A stretch of 64,000 nt of DNA, from assembly GCF_000234665.1 (NCBI RefSeq), contig NC_018332.1:944816-1008815 (forward strand). Direction: 5' to 3'. Below the pieces are notes generated by a model. That model saw only the letters and a list, made by a program, of their open reading frames with translations, was not told where the DNA came from and made no database searches. Of this stretch, positions 20,456-31,500 are shown one piece after another (the first letter of the stretch is position 1; every line of letters starts with the position of its first letter). The translations under genes and the position numbers were made by a program. The stretch is from Leishmania mexicana MHOM/GT/2001/U1103. Taxonomy: Eukaryota > Euglenozoa > Kinetoplastea > Trypanosomatida > Trypanosomatidae.

Positions 20456-22378
20456 ATGGACGCACGTGCCAGCATGCGTGCAATACTGGAGAGCGCGCGG
20501 CAGTCGATTCGCAATCGTGCCGCCAATCCTACCGGCAAGACCGTCCTGAAGAAGGGGCGGACTCTTGAGGATTCGGCGTCGTCCAGCCGCCACACGCAAC
20601 CCAAGGTGCAACCGACGCCTTCCTCCCCCTCCTTGGGCGTTACAGAGGCGCTTCACTTCCAGAAGGACACGGCAAGTGACGCAGATGCGGCCACGGCGGA
20701 GGCGAGTGCGCTGCATGCAAAGGAAAACCAAATGCGCTTTGTGCGGCACTACCATCGCCTGCTGCTCGCCTTCATCGAGGACAAGTCCAAGTACGAGCTG
20801 GAGCTGCCGAGCCTCTCCTCACTGGACCGCATGGTCGTCCACGCCTTGGCGGAGAAGTGCAATCTGTCACACGAGTCCACTGGCGACCGCGCCGATCGCG
20901 TGCTGCACCTCAAGAAGGATATTTTGTTCTTCCAGAACCCCGAGGCGGCGAAGCAGGTGAATCTCGACGACATCATTGAGCGGGTTTCGTGGAAGGAGAG
21001 CAAGTTCCAGATTCGCTACGTGCGGTCGGCGAACCCGGCACAGGTCGCAATCGGCGACATCGGAAGCTACGCTGACGAGGACGCCCTCGAGAAAATTGAG
21101 CGGTTTCGCCGTGCCACCGACGAGTATCGGCACGCCACGGACATGGGCTACACCCAACAGGAGCTGCTGCTGGCGGAAGCCGGTGCCAATGGTGAAGGCG
21201 CTGACGCCGCGGACGGGCAGAGCCATGCGGTGTCTGGGAGACTGGAGGAGATCTTGAGCCGACCAGACACGTCCTCTACGCCGGCCATTACGACGGGGCC
21301 AACGTCTGCGGTGGCCTCATCTACGTCTCCGCCGCCGTCGTCATCGACGTCCACGATTGCGGCTGCAATGGCGCGGTCCAAGGCAACGGCGGCGGCTAAT
21401 GCTGCCAAAGAGGCCGCTGCCACATCGACGATATTCTACGATGAGGTGTGCCGAACCTGCGGCTCACGAGCGCGGCTGGGTGGATCGCCGCAAGGATGGA
21501 AGTGCAGCCACTACTGCGCGCATTGCACCCGTCAATCCATTTGGTGCCTGGAGGAAGTGAGGATCAAGGAGGAACCGGCGAAGCACCACAAGCGAAGGCG
21601 CGACGGGGCGTCGTCGGCCGAGGATGGAGGCGAGAGTGGCCGCCGGCAGCGTGGCGAGCCGGCCGTGGAGGAGATCGATCGCGAGGAGGGTGAGGACGAC
21701 GGCGCTGTCGGGCACTCCCGCTCGAAAAGTCGCGGCAGCAGCGGTGAAGAGGACGCGGACGAGGCCCTCACCTCGGAGGACGTGGTGGAGATGGCGGCGA
21801 CGAATGACTTTAGTGCCAAGGACACGAACTGGTTGCGCGAGTTTGCCTCACGTGAGACGGCACATGTGGCTGACCAGATCGCCTTCTGCATCGACTTTGG
21901 TGACCTTACCGAGACACGTGTGTTCCGGCGCTACGGCGGCGCAGCGGCACCGTCGGAGGCGGCGTGCTGGTATGTTGTTCTTCGTGAAGTGCGAGAGCTG
22001 TCCTTGACGGTTGCGGACCTCGTGCGGGAGCTGTTGAACGAGGCCTTCGTCGACCCGTCGTCGGCTGCTGCACAAGATGGCGACGAGAAAACCACATCGG
22101 CTCCTACAGTGGAGGTTATTCACACGGAGGAAGCGGAGGAGCGCGCGATGGACCACCTCGGCATCGCCTTTCCGAACCTCTCCGTGTACGGCACCGACTG
22201 CGTGGCGGTGTGCCAGCTACGCCCTGCCGTACGATGGGCCTCCGTGCCCCGGCTGCCCATCCGTGAGGAGGCCCTTCAGCACCTGCGGCAGCGCTACGGC
22301 GCACGGCACGTGTTCCCGACGCAGTCGCTCGAGGAGGCGGTGCGACGTGCTGCCGAGTCTGGTTCGCCCTCTTCCTGA
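20456..22378 (+). CDS. R3H-domain protein with C-terminal Cys-rich finger
   Basis: The protein is 640 residues. Residues about 103-165 form an R3H domain: an acidic FIEDKSKYELELPSL lead-in, then LDRMVVHALAEKCNLSHES, which contains the defining R-x3-H pair (RMVVH). R3H domains bind single-stranded nucleic acid, so an RNA- or ssDNA-binding role is likely. A Cys/His cluster at residues 332-364 (C332, C335, C350, H352, C354, H356, C357, C364) looks like a zinc-binding module not tied to a named family. An acidic, Arg/Ser-rich linker follows, then a folded C-terminal region from about 445 (NWLREFASRETAHVADQIAF). The start at 20456 (MDARASMRAIL) begins a helical N-terminus. The frame is open to 20345, but that part is Thr/His-rich and looks like UTR. 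Partners and pathway are unknown. Confidence 0.8.
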   Translation: MDARASMRAILESARQSIRNRAANPTGKTVLKKGRTLEDSASSSRHTQPKVQPTPSSPSLGVTEALHFQKDTASDADAATAEASALHAKENQMRFVRHYHRLLLAFIEDKSKYELELPSLSSLDRMVVHALAEKCNLSHESTGDRADRVLHLKKDILFFQNPEAAKQVNLDDIIERVSWKESKFQIRYVRSANPAQVAIGDIGSYADEDALEKIERFRRATDEYRHATDMGYTQQELLLAEAGANGEGADAADGQSHAVSGRLEEILSRPDTSSTPAITTGPTSAVASSTSPPPSSSTSTIAAAMARSKATAAANAAKEAAATSTIFYDEVCRTCGSRARLGGSPQGWKCSHYCAHCTRQSIWCLEEVRIKEEPAKHHKRRRDGASSAEDGGESGRRQRGEPAVEEIDREEGEDDGAVGHSRSKSRGSSGEEDADEALTSEDVVEMAATNDFSAKDTNWLREFASRETAHVADQIAFCIDFGDLTETRVFRRYGGAAAPSEAACWYVVLREVRELSLTVADLVRELLNEAFVDPSSAAAQDGDEKTTSAPTVEVIHTEEAEERAMDHLGIAFPNLSVYGTDCVAVCQLRPAVRWASVPRLPIREEALQHLRQRYGARHVFPTQSLEEAVRRAAESGSPSS

Positions 22379-23979
22379 TCAGGAGAGACGCGCTCGCTTT
22401 TGAAGCACTTGCCGATGGACCCGTCGCTCTTCTCACCCTTTGCCACTCGCACTCGAAATCCAGATGGCTCCGTCTGTGTGTCAGCACACGTGCGATCAAA
22501 GGTTGCATGGAGGACTCCCCCCCCCCACACACACAGACATGCGCACATGTGAGGTGGATGTGATGGAAGTCGCTGATGTTTGTCCTCCCTGGGCATCTCC
22601 AGCGAGCGAGAGAGGCTTCTGCTCTATGCGCTGTGGCCCCCCTGCTCCTCTCGCGGACTTGGCTTGATGCGTGTGCCTTTCTACGAGGAATGACTGCCTG
22701 GGCGTAACTGTAAGCAAGAAAAACTTGACACATACACACATACAGAGGGATGAAAAGCCCCCCCCCCCCCCCCCCAATAGGTGATCCTCGGTGGAGGGGA
22801 GGACGAGTGGCAGCACCTCGCCGTCGTCGTCGGAGGTGGAGGCGGGGGTGGGACAGTCTTTCCTTTTCCTTCCTTCGCGTCAGCAGCGGCATGGGCCGAT
22901 GTGAGGGTGCTGCGGCAGGCTGTCCTTGGAGCGCCCATATGGAAATGCGCCAGCGAAGCTTGCGTGTGCGTGCGTGGCCGCCGTGGCATTCTACCGAGAG
23001 GAGGGACGATGCCCAGCGCCGGCAAGGATCGCCGTGGGTGCGCATTTTTTCTCTGATGTGGACACCCGTTTCCGCCCAGGCACGCGACAGACAACCATGC
23101 GCCACCCCTCCTCGCCACCCCAGAGAGGGATGGGCGGGACGCACTCGCAACACGTGCACGTGGGGGCGCCTGCGTTGCTTAATGCCCTCGTCGCTGTGAG
23201 AGGGGAGACAGCACTTGTAGGCGGACACACTTGCCCACTGCTGGATGTGCTGGTCTGCGGAGAGAGGGCGATGGAGGGGCAGGACGGAGGGGGTGACATT
23301 GTCTGCCTGCCTGTTTCCCTTCCTTTATCCCGATTCTCGGCACCCCCTTCTTCCTCGCGCGGCTCGGTGGGTTGCCTTTGGTCTTCTCATCGTCTGCCTC
23401 CTCCTCCTCTTCTCCCCCGTCGCCACCGCCGTCTTCCTCTGTTGCTTCCCTTTGTTTCGCTCATTTCGTTCAGGCCGTGTCTTCTATCTCGAGGCGAGGG
23501 CAAATATTTGCTGCTTGTGTGCATGGACGCGCCGGTGGCAACGTGGCGCGGTTGTCAGCACACGGGGGTTCCGGATCCCTGCAGCGCTACGTGAGCTACT
23601 CCCACTCCCATGCCCACTGAGAGGCGGCGCACACTTATCCACAAAAAAAAATACACCCGCCTCATTCATTCACAGGGGTACGCACAGACGCTTGCCTCTT
23701 CTATCGGCGGCACCAACCCGTCAGCGCCAAGGCGGACCGCGCGACTACATTGGCACCAAGCACATCATCATCTCTCTGTCCCTCGCGGCGCGTCTTTCCT
23801 GTGGTGTGTGTGTGTGTGACCAAAAAAAGGGGGAAGGAGGTGAGGGTGGGTCGGTGGGACGCATCCTTCAACGACGAGACTGGCCTTCGCAGCGGTAGGT
23901 GCACACAGAGAGAGAGCGGCAGAAGGAGCAGAGCAGCGGTGGTTGAAGGCAGAAGCTTACGCGGTGCGCTGAAGGGGCG
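22379..23979. other. 1.6-kb spacer before the PIF1-like gene
   Basis: No gene supported. Contains an 18-C run at 22758-22775, a less repetitive stretch at about 22880-23290, then C/T-rich sequence (23300-23460) and an A-rich run near 23641-23652. If the helicase starts downstream of 23980 the spacer is longer. Confidence 0.5.
22758..22775. repeat. Poly-C tract, 18 C
   Basis: Uninterrupted run of 18 cytosines in the 3' region of the R3H gene. Confidence 0.9.
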
Positions 23980-26900
23980 ATGTACTCGCGGAGACGTCTC
24001 CTGCGTCTTCGTGCGTGTGACGCCGGTGTCGCTCAACATCACGCGACGAACCCTGCTATACGAGGACCTCGAGCACGTTTTTTGGTGTCATGGTTGGGCT
24101 CTACACACGACACCGACTGCTGCCGCCCGCAAGCGTGGACCAGCGCCGTTCGTTTTCTCTCCCTTCGGCTGAACGAGGGTGAAGAAGGGCAACGGCAGTT
24201 TACCGTGCCCTTCCACGTAGGTGCTGGTCGCAGCAGCGGTGCGGCGGGCCCTTTTGCGGGCGAGGCCAATGCGCGACAGCCCGCCGCCTCCTGTGTGGAC
24301 GAGGCGCTGAGGCGCGACAGAGCGGGGCCTGGCCTTCCTTTTCTAAGGGAGGAGGACACTGTGGCCGCAGACAATGGCAGGGGCACGACGGCGAGTGCGA
24401 CGTCGCAAGCCGCAGGTAACGCTGCCAGCGGTGCCAGCGGGCCTCGTGGCGACGGCAGGGATGACAGCTGCCGCCTGAAATTATCCGACGCATCTGTGGC
24501 AGTCATGGAAGCAAACACGGGCGCTGCGGGGACCCGTGAAGCCCAAAGTGCGAGCGCCCCCTGCTTTCCCGTGCCGCGGCCTCGCCTACACCTGCCGATG
24601 GAATTCGCACTGCCGCAGAGGGAGGCGACATTTTGCACCTCCCTCTGTGCATACCACGGCACCGGTGGCGGCTGTCGCGCTACTCCGGCTACCGCGGCTG
24701 CGCCGTTCACGAGCCCTGTATCGGATGCTGTTTCGCCTTCCATCACGCCCACCACGGAGACCCATGAGATCTACTCGGGCCTCTTTCGCGAGAGCTTTGT
24801 GAACCCTTTCAACGGCCGTCTCGTCCGCACGACTTCCATGACCGCCAAGATGCTGTTTGGCGTCGGTTTCTATCGAGGCGTGTCAAACCCGCTGCAGATC
24901 GAGTGGAGTCCGGCAGAGTACATGGTGGCGCTCCAGAAAATTATGTCAACTCAACAGCGGAACGCAGCGCGTCGACGGGAGCGACAGGCACAGCAGGAGC
25001 TCAGAGACGTGAAGGCCGCCGCCGCTGCGCCAAAGTCGTCCGCATCAGCCACCAAGAAGGCGAGAGCAGACAGCTCACGTGCAAGGTCATCTGCAAAGTG
25101 CAGTGTCTCTGAGGCAGCCCCCATGCCAGCAGACGAGGCGGTGGCACAGGCACGAAGTCAGCTACTTCGGCCGTTCCTGCGACGTGGTCCCGACCACTGG
25201 ACGGCGAGCGTGGCAAAGCTCCTCGAGCGGCACGACGCCTTCACGTACATCAACAAGGAGCTGGGGGAGCTCTACGCCCGTTTGCGCGGCTCGTACATGC
25301 CCACGAAGCTTGATACCCCCGCGGACCCCTGCACAACGGGCATGACGCTAACACCAGACCAGCGGCACGTGGTGCAGCTGGCACTGCGCGGCATCAACTT
25401 GTTCATCGGCGGCAGCGCCGGGACCGGCAAGACAGTGCTGCTCAAGTACATCTACAGCGAGCTTTGTCAGATGGGACTTCGGGTTGCCATGACGGCCACA
25501 ACAGGCGTGGCGGCCGTTCAGCTTGGTGGATGCACCTTTCACCACGCTTTCAACGCGCCACTCGACACGGTGCCGCATCGGTGGGACGCTAACGCGTTGC
25601 GCGCCGTCGACGTAGTCATCATAGACGAGGTCTCACTGCTGGACGCATGCATGCTGGACGCCTTTGACATGGAAGCCCGACTGGCTCGCATGGATCACAG
25701 ACCGTTCGGCGGGCTGCAACTCATCGTGTGCGGCGACTTCCTGCAGCTCTCACGCGAGGACACGCTGCCGGCGTACGAAAGTGTCGTCTTCAAGCACTTG
25801 GTCGCGCTGCGCCTCGTCACTCCAATGCGCCACGCTGCCGACGACCCACTTATGAAGCTGCTGGAGGATCTGCGGCGTGGCCGGTTCGACGCGGAGCGTT
25901 TTGCTGCCCTCGACAGGCCAATACCACCGAACACCACGCACATTACGTACCTTTTTCCTCGACGCCGCGAGGCACAGCAGCTCAACGATCTTAAGCTGGG
26001 TGAGCTAATGACACGGGAGATGACCTTCACCCCTCAGCGTGGGCCGCTGCAGCTGTGTGGCAGCTTCACGCACTCGGCGTTGGTGGAGCTAAACAGAGAC
26101 GAGAACGGCATGCGAGCCGCCATGCCGAACCGGGAACGCTTGCTGGAGTTGATTCACGAGGAGGCGCAGCGCGTGCGCGCCGGTCTTCATCGCAAGGACG
26201 GCGGTGAGAGGGAGCCTGTGCCGAGTGTAGCGGATCACGAACTTGTCCTGATGCCCGTGCGAGCAGCGGGGGCGCTGGAGACGCGCTTCATTTTGCGGTT
26301 GCGGTGCCGCGAGCGGGAGCTGCACAGGGATGAAGCGAGAGATGGAGGCGGTGGCGATGCCGACAGCGGTGATGGTGGTGCTTCCACGCGATCCTCGGCA
26401 CTCGCTGCGGGCGGCACGTCAGTCCTCATGGTCGACCGAACTCATAGCGGTACCCTCGCCGCCGTCGCGGCGGAAACGTTGCGCAAGCCGATCGTCACTG
26501 TCGCGACGAAGCGAACGCGCCGCGTCACAGCACCTTTCTCTGCCGCCGAGTGGGGAGGGATCGCGACTGCCGTTGCCACGCGACTTGGCGGCCGCGTTGT
26601 CAGGATGTTGGAGGAGGAGCCACCTTCTATGGTGCCGCTCAGCGTGACCATGACGCTGGCGGACATGACAAGCTCCGATGTTGCCCTCTGCCTCGCGCCG
26701 CTGCGACTAAAGTTGGGGTGCCGGGTCATGGTGAATCGCAACCTTTCACGCGCTGTGTCGAACGGCAGCGTCGGCGTTGTCGAGGCCTTTGCCCCGCCGG
26801 ACGTGAGCCTCTTCCCGCGCCGCACCGACCGCGCGGTGCGCATCATCTTCCAGCGTGTGTGTCAGCAGAAGCTGTTTGCACAGCTCCCTGTTGTGCGCCT

Positions 26901-27312
26901 TCTTGATGGGGAGGTGGTGCAGATTCCGCCGATCTCGATCGTCCTCGGCGGCACGGCGCAGAGCTACTTCTACGGACACGAGGTGCTCACCATACCGCTA
27001 CAGCTCGGCTACGCCTTCACGGTGCACAAGGTGCAAGGGCTGACGCTGCAGGGCACAGTGGTGCTGGACTGCGAGAAGTTCTTTGACTGCGCGCACCTGA
27101 TCTATGTCGCGTGCTCGAGGGTGCGGAAACTCGATCAGCTGGTCGTCTATCGCGTTCAGCCGAAGATGATCATCGTGCGCCGCAGCGCACTGGAGTTCTC
27201 CGACAAGCTGCAGGACGCGCGCAACTCGGACGTCTTGAGGTCCCCACCTCCGGCTGCACGCTCCTCCTGGTGTAACCATACAGGACAACGCGTCTTGGCT
27301 ATTTCCGCCTAA
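23980..27312 (+). CDS. PIF1-family DNA helicase (SF1B)
   Basis: The protein is 1110 residues if the first ATG is used. The helicase core begins near residue 455 with LTPDQRHVVQLAL. Walker A is GGSAGTGKT (about 477-485), motif Ia ATTGVAAVQLGGCTFHHAF, Walker B IIDEVSLLD (D549, E550) and motif III FGGLQLIVCGDFLQL. Near the C-terminus (about 1012-1060) are VHKVQGLTLQGTVVLD and HLIYVACSRV, the motif V/VI pair of PIF1/RRM3/TraA-type helicases. These are 5'-3' DNA helicases acting in kinetoplast or nuclear DNA replication; trypanosomatids carry an expanded set. The core is split by a polar insertion of roughly 250 residues. The N-terminus (MYSRRRLLRLRACDAG) is Arg-rich without acids at first, compatible with mitochondrial import, but the start is uncertain because other in-frame ATGs lie downstream (e.g. 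near 24598). Which PIF1 paralogue this is cannot be decided here. Confidence 0.92.
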   Translation: MYSRRRLLRLRACDAGVAQHHATNPAIRGPRARFLVSWLGSTHDTDCCRPQAWTSAVRFLSLRLNEGEEGQRQFTVPFHVGAGRSSGAAGPFAGEANARQPAASCVDEALRRDRAGPGLPFLREEDTVAADNGRGTTASATSQAAGNAASGASGPRGDGRDDSCRLKLSDASVAVMEANTGAAGTREAQSASAPCFPVPRPRLHLPMEFALPQREATFCTSLCAYHGTGGGCRATPATAAAPFTSPVSDAVSPSITPTTETHEIYSGLFRESFVNPFNGRLVRTTSMTAKMLFGVGFYRGVSNPLQIEWSPAEYMVALQKIMSTQQRNAARRRERQAQQELRDVKAAAAAPKSSASATKKARADSSRARSSAKCSVSEAAPMPADEAVAQARSQLLRPFLRRGPDHWTASVAKLLERHDAFTYINKELGELYARLRGSYMPTKLDTPADPCTTGMTLTPDQRHVVQLALRGINLFIGGSAGTGKTVLLKYIYSELCQMGLRVAMTATTGVAAVQLGGCTFHHAFNAPLDTVPHRWDANALRAVDVVIIDEVSLLDACMLDAFDMEARLARMDHRPFGGLQLIVCGDFLQLSREDTLPAYESVVFKHLVALRLVTPMRHAADDPLMKLLEDLRRGRFDAERFAALDRPIPPNTTHITYLFPRRREAQQLNDLKLGELMTREMTFTPQRGPLQLCGSFTHSALVELNRDENGMRAAMPNRERLLELIHEEAQRVRAGLHRKDGGEREPVPSVADHELVLMPVRAAGALETRFILRLRCRERELHRDEARDGGGGDADSGDGGASTRSSALAAGGTSVLMVDRTHSGTLAAVAAETLRKPIVTVATKRTRRVTAPFSAAEWGGIATAVATRLGGRVVRMLEEEPPSMVPLSVTMTLADMTSSDVALCLAPLRLKLGCRVMVNRNLSRAVSNGSVGVVEAFAPPDVSLFPRRTDRAVRIIFQRVCQQKLFAQLPVVRLLDGEVVQIPPISIVLGGTAQSYFYGHEVLTIPLQLGYAFTVHKVQGLTLQGTVVLDCEKFFDCAHLIYVACSRVRKLDQLVVYRVQPKMIIVRRSALEFSDKLQDARNSDVLRSPPPAARSSWCNHTGQRVLAISA

Positions 27313-28510
27313 GGGAGACCGGAGCGGGTGCGCGTGCGTAAGCTTGTGCTCGTTCAAGGCGACACCCGCACCGCACAGCGACACGCAGGCATGGCTCATG
27401 GCGCCGCTGCTTCTACAACTGCTACGTCGACTACCAGACACCTACACACAGAAGTAACAACCAGCCAAGGAGGTGGCACAGCTGCGCCCCTCCCCACCCC
27501 CAAGGAGCGGACCAACCACATCCGCACTCGTCTTCACGACGCCCCCACAGTCGCGCGTGAAGCCCACAGCGAGGGAAGAGCGGGATGGAGAGGCGATGGA
27601 CCAGCTGCGTGCATGCACGCGTCTGCGTACAGGGCGCACAGCTCGTGTTTACCGTGGCGGTGCGCAGTATGGCATCACTTGTCTCACATTGGATCCCCGC
27701 ACACGCACATACACAGGGAGGGAGATGCAGGCGCGGGTACGTGCGGCCCCCTCTCTCCGGTGCCGTCTCTGCTTTGAGCACGGCCGATGCTCACACAGGA
27801 AGGCGACGGCTTGGATGGCGTGGGTGGAGGGCGGGGTGGGGAGTGATGGGAAGCTAAACGGAAGGCGTGTGATCGATCTGCACGGGTCCCTTGCTCGCTC
27901 GCTCTCCTTGTGTGCACGCCGGTGCCTCCCATCGTCTCTCCACTGGCCACCGACCAGCGCTCGTCTTCTGCTGTTGCACACAGGCAAACATGCTTCTCGA
28001 AGGAATACGTACTCGACCCCCGTTGGCCTCACCATGCTTGCCGGCACACCTTCATTCGCTCTCGTTCTCTCGTCCATGCACACCGTATTTTGCTGCTTCG
28101 CTCCACTGCTTGCGTGCCCTTCACGGCGCTGTCCCTCAGCGCGCACAGGGGACTGACCGAGCTGCGCCTCATTTCGTTGTTGCACATCAGCATTTCACTT
28201 GGCATCAGGTCTTCGTTTTCTATTTCCACGGTGTCTCCTCGCCTCCGTGCCCCATCCTGCACCCCCTGGCACGCACTGTACACACCGGTGCGCGAGCGTG
28301 CATCGACAGGGGCCCACCCATCTGTATGTGCTTTGAGGGCAGAGGCAGCACACACACACACATACATACGCACGTACACAGCTATATGTTCTTAGATATT
28401 GAACTAGACTCCCATATCCGCCGTTGCTGAGACTAATACAGCTGCCGGAGGTGGTGCTCACGAACACAGACGCAAGCAAGCTCCGCTGGCACGCTTGCCG
28501 TCTTCTAGTC
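27313..28510. other. 1.2-kb spacer between the PIF1-like helicase and the HEAT-repeat gene
   Basis: No gene supported. Mixed-composition 3'UTR-like sequence to about 28050, then T/C-rich sequence to 28260 and CA repeats at 28350-28365. Confidence 0.5.
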
Positions 28511-31500
28511 ATGTCGACAGCCGGTCTCTCACGTGCGTACGCAGTGCTGCGCCAACTCGATGTCCTGCGTGCCGAGAGTATCACCAATCCGCTGCCCATG
28601 CCCGGCGACCACCGCGCCCGTGTGCGAAGCGAAGAGCGAGGCAGAAGTGAGGTGGGACGGTCGCTGTTTCGATCGCGAGAGGAGTCGGCTGCGCGCGACG
28701 TACGCCTGCAGGGATACCGAACACCACTGCCCACAGAGAGGAGAGGGCGGTGTACCGGTCGCGGAGGCGTTATCTGGGAGGATTCGATAGACGTAGGTGC
28801 GACCCAGGCGTCGACTTCCCGCCTTGCTGCGGCGACTGACCACTGCGGCTACTCCTCACAGCACCCGCACGCCTACGCGCCCGTGCACTCACACCTCACC
28901 CCTGCATCCCCCACTCACGACGGACCACAGATGGAGGCATCTCGGCCGGCAGCCGCTGAGAGGGACCGCCATGCCGCAGCTTCCACCACCAGTGCTGGCG
29001 TTCAGTCTCGCCGCTCTCCACTCTCTGGAGAGTACCCGCTGGACAACAGCTACGACCACCATGCGCCGCTGAGTCGCGGCAGCGGTGCCTCTCCGTCGCT
29101 CTTGTCGTCATCGAACTCCCCCCTCTCACATCGCCGGTACAACGCGCGGGTCACAACAGAAGAACGACCACTGCACCGCTCGCCGTCGGCGCGTGCGGCA
29201 GTGCCATCGCCCGTTGTGTTGCCCGCCTCCTCCACGAGCGAGGCAGTGTACGTGGCTGCTGCCCACACGTCTTCGTTGCTGGAGGTGTACTTTGACAAAG
29301 ATCACATGCAGTCAGTTCTAGACAGCGTGGCCGCTGCCACTGCTGCTGCTACGTCTCCAGCGCGTCCTGGTAAAAGGGCTGCTGGTGAGGCAGACACTGC
29401 GCGTTGCCCACACACGCGCACGGCTCGTGGCACCCATCGCGGTTCTGGGGCGGCGGCGGATTTTGCGCATAATCCCAGCACCTCCGTCGATGCTTCAGCG
29501 ACTACGGAGGCTGCCGCCACGCAGTCGTCACTCAGTAACTCTTCACTGATGGCGATGCCAGGCGGAGATGCGCAGTCTGCCAGCGGCACCTCTCTTGTCG
29601 TGGCAGCCGATGATGAGCGACACCCACTTTGGCAGCTATCCATGTCGAAGAACGACGTGGACGACAAGCAACACCACTGCCGCTCGGCAGCCGCCGCTTC
29701 TGCGGCGTCTCTGCGTCCTCTACCTTCCCCTTCGCCACCCGGCGACCTGTCGTCCTTCTACACCGCTGCTGGCCGCAGTGTGCGCGCGGAGGGCGGAGGT
29801 AACGCGTACGCGGCAGAGGCACCGCAACACTGGCAGGAAGAGGCGTGCGTCTCTTTGAGCAGACACTGCCGCTTGCCACCGCACGGGATACCGTCCCCAC
29901 GTGGTGCAGTCGACGCCGGGCCATCCCCGCCTCCAGCTCTCGCGGATCGCAGGAGCGAAGGGGTCGGAGAGGATGGGGGCGGTGGCGCTGGCGAGAGTGA
30001 AGGCAGCAGCCGTTTGGGCCTCCATGGCCTCTGCGCAGGCAGGGCTGAGGAGGGGCGCATTGGCCAAGATGCGTACCAAAGGGAAGACGAGTCGCTTCCC
30101 CTGCGTGCCCTCTTCGGTGCCGCCGAGGAGAAGCCGGTGCAGAGGGCCGCTGTCGACGATTACCATCAGCGCGGTGACACACAAAGGCCGTCGCAGAACG
30201 ACTCGGGAGGGCAGGGCGTCGCATGCGGTGGACGTCGTCGCGTGCTGCCGCTGTTCCCTGCTGCGTACACGAAGGCGGTGCCTTTCCTCGACTACCTGGC
30301 GCGCGTCAACGCCGCCAGCTCACACCAGTTGCTCAAGGAGCTGGCTGCCATGGGCGACGCTTGGGCCACCGTAACAAAGGCAGAGGACCCCGCCAGGGGT
30401 GGAGGTGAGCATCCTGAGGTGACAGAGTCGGTTGTGGTTGACTGCCTTGCCATGGACCTGCTCTTCAACAAGCCTGGCGCACTCGAGTGCATTGTGGTGC
30501 CTTGGCTGCGCACGCGTCTGGAGTCGATGATGGCGACGCATTCGGCAGACAGGATGCACTCCAGCGCCCGAAAGCATCGCGGGCGAGGCAAGGCCGTCGC
30601 TGCCAACGCACTTCGCCTCACGGCGGAGTCGGAGGCGGAGGGCGCCGGCGCGGAAGGTGCTGCGGCGAACAACAGCGTGCTGTGCGCCATCATCGGTCTC
30701 GGCCCCGTCGCTTTCACGCTCCTCCCCACTCTCCTGCAGCTACTTATCTGGCTGCCTCCGCCGTCACCAACGTCGATGTGTGATATGCGCCTGGTTGGAC
30801 TGGCAATACGCACCGTCGGCGGTGTCGAGGGACTAGAGGCTGTGATTCGCATAGTGCAGCAGCAGGGAGAGGGACCGCACGTTCTGGCTGCAGCGGCGTA
30901 CGCGCTCAGCACCTACAGCTTCGAGCTCGTCGGCCACACGAGTGTCTTGTGCGTCCCAGCTGGCGCGATGCGTCGGCCTGATGCGAAGGGAGGCGCAGAC
31001 TCGCTTTTCCAGCTTGTGCCGGATGGCCTTTCCGCCTCTCCTGTGGACTCACTCTCGGCGTCTCCGATGATGGAGGAGCTGCGGCCGCTCTTTGGCCGCG
31101 ACCCTCTCTTGTTCTCTCCCACTGCAACGACAGCAGCGCCGACGGGGCGGCATCTCCTCCACCTCCAGTCACCACCACCGTACCGACCCACCCACGTGAT
31201 GGTTGACGCGGAGCTCGCACGATGCGAGTTACTGGCGCACCTCCGCTCCGACCAGTTTCACGTGACGCACGCGCATCCGTACGTCATGGCGTTACTGAAT
31301 GATGCTCTGAACGCGGGGTTGCTGAGGGCCGTCGTGACGCCGGCGGCGCAGAGTCTGTACTCGCCCACCTTATCGCAGCTGCGCCGAGACCTGCACCAGG
31401 TACTGGCTGAAGGTGTCGCCAGCACCGCCCCACACCAACAAGGCAATGACGTCGGCAGTGACGTCGATGAAACCGGGGCAACTGTGCACGCGCTGTTGCG

